From Onstottus_B sp049273855 (lineage in GTDB: Bacteria > Acidobacteriota > Blastocatellia > UBA7656), in NCBI GenBank assembly GCA_049273855.1, contig JBASRN010000198.1, positions 1-8,024 on the forward strand: 8,024 nt of DNA, in the 5' to 3' direction. Below, one piece after another: positions 6,617-8,024 of this stretch. The notes under the pieces are model-generated. The model worked only from the letters and a program-made list of their open reading frames with translations, searched no databases and was not told the DNA's origin. The position numbers and the translations under genes were made by a program. Within the stretch, counting starts at the first letter, position 1, and each line of letters starts with the position of its first letter.

Positions 6617-7321
6617 CTAGAACGAAGTTCCTATTGTGCGCGTGGTTCGCCGACTCGCTCCGGCGTTCGCATAAACCAGCGACTGTGCGCCGACGCTCAC
6701 CATCGGCAGCGAAACATCTCCTTCTCCATTTGATCCTCGCACGAGCATCACGCCACCATCCTGATGAAGGTAGTCCTCGCCCGGGATCTCCAACGGAACT
6801 CCGGCACTGTCTGTTCGGGCCATCTCGCGAACCCTGCGCAAATACTGATGCCTTCCTGCTGTGGCGGCCACTCGCACCGCACCGCTACTGATGATGCTCG
6901 CAGGCACGGTAGCCGGCGTCTGTGCCGGCCGCCTCGCGGGCGAATTGCCAGCCTCCTCCATCGGTCTCTGCGGCTCTAGCGCCGGATGCTCGTTCCGAAA
7001 GAGTCCGGCGTATTGTGCTGCGAAAACCACAACAACAAGCCCCGCAGTCGCCGCGACGAGCCTCAGGTATCCCGCAGGGTTCAGCCACCCAAATGCCGAG
7101 CGCGCCTTCGCATCCGCAAGCCTTGACTTCAACACTGCATCGAAATTCATCGGGACACTGACCCGAGATCCTGACGCCAGCAGGCGCCTTAGCCGCGCGC
7201 GGTCCTCAGCAAAACTCTCGCAGTCCGAGCACGATGCGACGTGGCTTGAAGCCTCAAACGAAAGCGATTCAGGGTGGTCCGCCTCGTCAATCAATCTCTT
7301 GGTTCTATTACAACTAACCAT
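6617..7321 (-). CDS. Membrane anti-sigma factor with ZAS zinc finger (zf-HC2 type)
   Basis: A 234-residue single-pass protein. The cytoplasmic N-terminus has the zinc-associated anti-sigma signature: Cys4, then His27-x3-Cys31-x2-Cys34 (HVASCSDC), which binds and holds an ECF sigma factor. One transmembrane helix at about 88-107 (LVAATAGLVVVVFAAQYAGL) follows, then a Pro/Ala-rich periplasmic linker (about 112-145) and a C-terminal segment of about 90 residues that I do not recognise, probably the sensory part. The sigma gene directly upstream is the obvious partner. Start choice: the ATG at 7321 has GGAG at 7334-7331, 9 bases upstream, and places the first Cys at residue 4, as is usual in this family. 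ATG 7330 and a TTG at 7354 are in frame; the TTG would overlap the sigma stop as TTGA and add 11 residues. Release probably follows regulated proteolysis or a conformational change; no redox-type motif beyond the zinc site is evident. Confidence 0.88.
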   Translation of the reverse strand: MVSCNRTKRLIDEADHPESLSFEASSHVASCSDCESFAEDRARLRRLLASGSRVSVPMNFDAVLKSRLADAKARSAFGWLNPAGYLRLVAATAGLVVVVFAAQYAGLFRNEHPALEPQRPMEEAGNSPARRPAQTPATVPASIISSGAVRVAATAGRHQYLRRVREMARTDSAGVPLEIPGEDYLHQDGGVMLVRGSNGEGDVSLPMVSVGAQSLVYANAGASRRTTRTIGTSF

Positions 7322-7330
7322 TGCGTTCAT

Positions 7331-7334
7331 CTCC
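7331..7334 (-). promoter_or_regulatory. Ribosome binding site deciding the anti-sigma start
   Basis: GGAG on the minus strand, 9 bases before the ATG at 7321 but directly abutting the ATG at 7330. The spacing favours 7321. It lies 17 bases past the sigma stop codon, so ribosomes ending the sigma gene finish close to this site, which fits balanced, coupled synthesis of sigma and anti-sigma. Confidence 0.5.
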
Positions 7335-7350
7335 AAACTCACCGGGGCAT

Positions 7351-7980
7351 TCAAACGTACGCGGTCAACTTCTCCCTCAGGAGGTTGCGCGCACGGTTTA
7401 TCCGTGACTTAACCGTACCTTCAGACAGTTTCAGCACCTCAGCTATTCGGTCATAGCTCAATCCTTCCACGTCTCGCAACACGATGGCGGCACGGTACTT
7501 CTCGGGCAGCGAGGTTATTGCCCGCGAGACGGCCCGCCGGCGTTCATCTTCAATCAAAACTTGGTCCTGGAGCGCCTTCGAATCTGGTGGATCGATTTCA
7601 ACCGGCTCGCCATCGTCATTGGTATAGGGCGAGAACAGCGAAACAAGCTTTCGCCGCTTTCGTTTACGTAACTCGCTGATCGCGAGGTTGGTAGCGATGC
7701 GATAGATATAGGTCGAAAAGCTGTAGTTCGCCTGATATCGCGACGCGCTTGTGTAGATTCTTATAAAGGTCTCTTGCGTCAACTCAACCGACCTTTCGTA
7801 GTCGTCGATCATCCGATAGACAAAATTGGTTATAGGATTGCGGTACCGGCGGACGATCTCACCAAACGCGGCTTCGTCTCCGTCGCGTATGGCCGCCAGC
7901 AACTCGTGGTCATTTGCTGCTTCAACCGACCGGCTGCCGCCTAGTCCTATCGCTTGCGCCTGATGAGTGACTGCTGCCAT
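7351..7980 (-). CDS. ECF-type RNA polymerase sigma factor (sigma-70 family, RpoE-like)
   Basis: A 209-residue two-domain sigma factor. Sigma2 covers about 24-108: DHELLAAIRDGDEAAFGEIV, then the core-binding and -10-binding part ELTQETFIRIYTSASRY and FSTYIYRIATNLAISELRKRKRRK. After an acidic linker (about 118-142), sigma4 covers about 148-203 with the helix-turn-helix GLSYDRIAEVLKLSEGTVKSRINRAR, which reads the -35 element. Sigma3 and region 1 are absent and no extra C-terminal domain is present, so this is a classic ECF factor of RpoE-like type, predicted to be held by the anti-sigma encoded immediately downstream. Start: ATG 7980 has GAGGAAG about 11 bases upstream and a TATAAT at 8024-8019. 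The stop at 7353-7351 overlaps a TTG of the anti-sigma frame. Target promoters cannot be read from this window. The family call is firm; the exact ECF group is not. Confidence 0.95.
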   Translation of the reverse strand: MAAVTHQAQAIGLGGSRSVEAANDHELLAAIRDGDEAAFGEIVRRYRNPITNFVYRMIDDYERSVELTQETFIRIYTSASRYQANYSFSTYIYRIATNLAISELRKRKRRKLVSLFSPYTNDDGEPVEIDPPDSKALQDQVLIEDERRRAVSRAITSLPEKYRAAIVLRDVEGLSYDRIAEVLKLSEGTVKSRINRARNLLREKLTAYV

Positions 7981-8018
7981 TCGGCTCGTGTCTTCCTCGC
8001 TGGGGTTACTTCTCCATA

Positions 8019-8024
8019 ATTATA
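8019..8024 (-). promoter_or_regulatory. Candidate -10 element (TATAAT) of the sigma gene
   Basis: A perfect TATAAT on the minus strand at the window edge, 38 bases before the sigma-gene ATG. A transcript starting about 7 bases downstream (near 8012) would have a leader of roughly 30 bases containing the GAGGAAG ribosome site. The -35 element would lie beyond the window. A housekeeping-type promoter rather than an ECF-type one is suggested, but half of the evidence is missing. Confidence 0.45.

Noticed and set aside
6861..7412. 183-codon plus-strand frame opposite the anti-sigma gene
   Set aside because: It is antisense to a gene with clear zinc-finger and membrane features, and its translation is low-complexity Ser/Arg/Ala without a domain.
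8006..8017. Tiny ATG-GAG-AAG-TAA frame upstream of the sigma gene
   Set aside because: It is three codons long, immediately after the putative -10 box, with no room for a ribosome site; probably chance.

Overview
The window looks like a chromosomal segment of a diderm, mid-GC soil-type bacterium. The style of the proteins (ECF sigma factor, ZAS anti-sigma factor, PDZ protein and a GT39 enzyme with a SNEAFYAE loop) resembles Acidobacteriota, perhaps class Blastocatellia. That assignment is an impression from sequence style and was not tested by a search. No tRNA, rRNA, CRISPR array, insertion sequence or phage gene was seen.

Layout: the left edge holds the 5' end of a minus-strand gene for an exported protein (1-185, running off the window). 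A 364-base spacer follows. A plus-strand gene (550-1302) then encodes a 250-residue protein with the metal-site pattern of M15/VanY D-Ala-D-Ala carboxypeptidases but no signal peptide. Everything from 1344 to 7980 is a co-directional minus-strand run. In transcription order it contains an ECF sigma factor (7980-7351), its zinc-finger membrane anti-sigma factor (about 7321-6617), an HtrA-like two-PDZ protein that has lost all three catalytic positions (6555-4891), a GT39/ArnT-like membrane glycosyltransferase (about 4807-3101), an LPG_synthase_TM/flippase-like membrane protein (3090-2050) and a small exported protein of unknown function (about 1922-1344).

How the genes may work together: sigma and anti-sigma genes abut, with stop and start signals intermingled, and form an envelope-stress switch. 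The HtrA-like gene lies 61 bases downstream, an order like algU-mucA-...-mucD and mycobacterial sigE-rseA-htrA, but here the protease is predicted to be catalytically dead and is more likely a sensor, scaffold or chaperone. The GT39 and flippase-like genes are 10 bases apart and probably act together on lipid-linked sugars or cell-envelope lipids. Whether all six minus-strand genes share one transcript is open: gaps of 83 bases (before GT39) and about 127 bases (before the last gene) could hold separate promoters. A perfect TATAAT at the right edge (8019-8024) suggests that the sigma gene has a housekeeping-type promoter.

The most interesting points are the triad-less HtrA/PDZ protein inside a sigma/anti-sigma locus, the M15-like protein without a signal peptide and with Asp in place of the catalytic Glu, and the Asn substitution in the DE motif of the GT39 enzyme.
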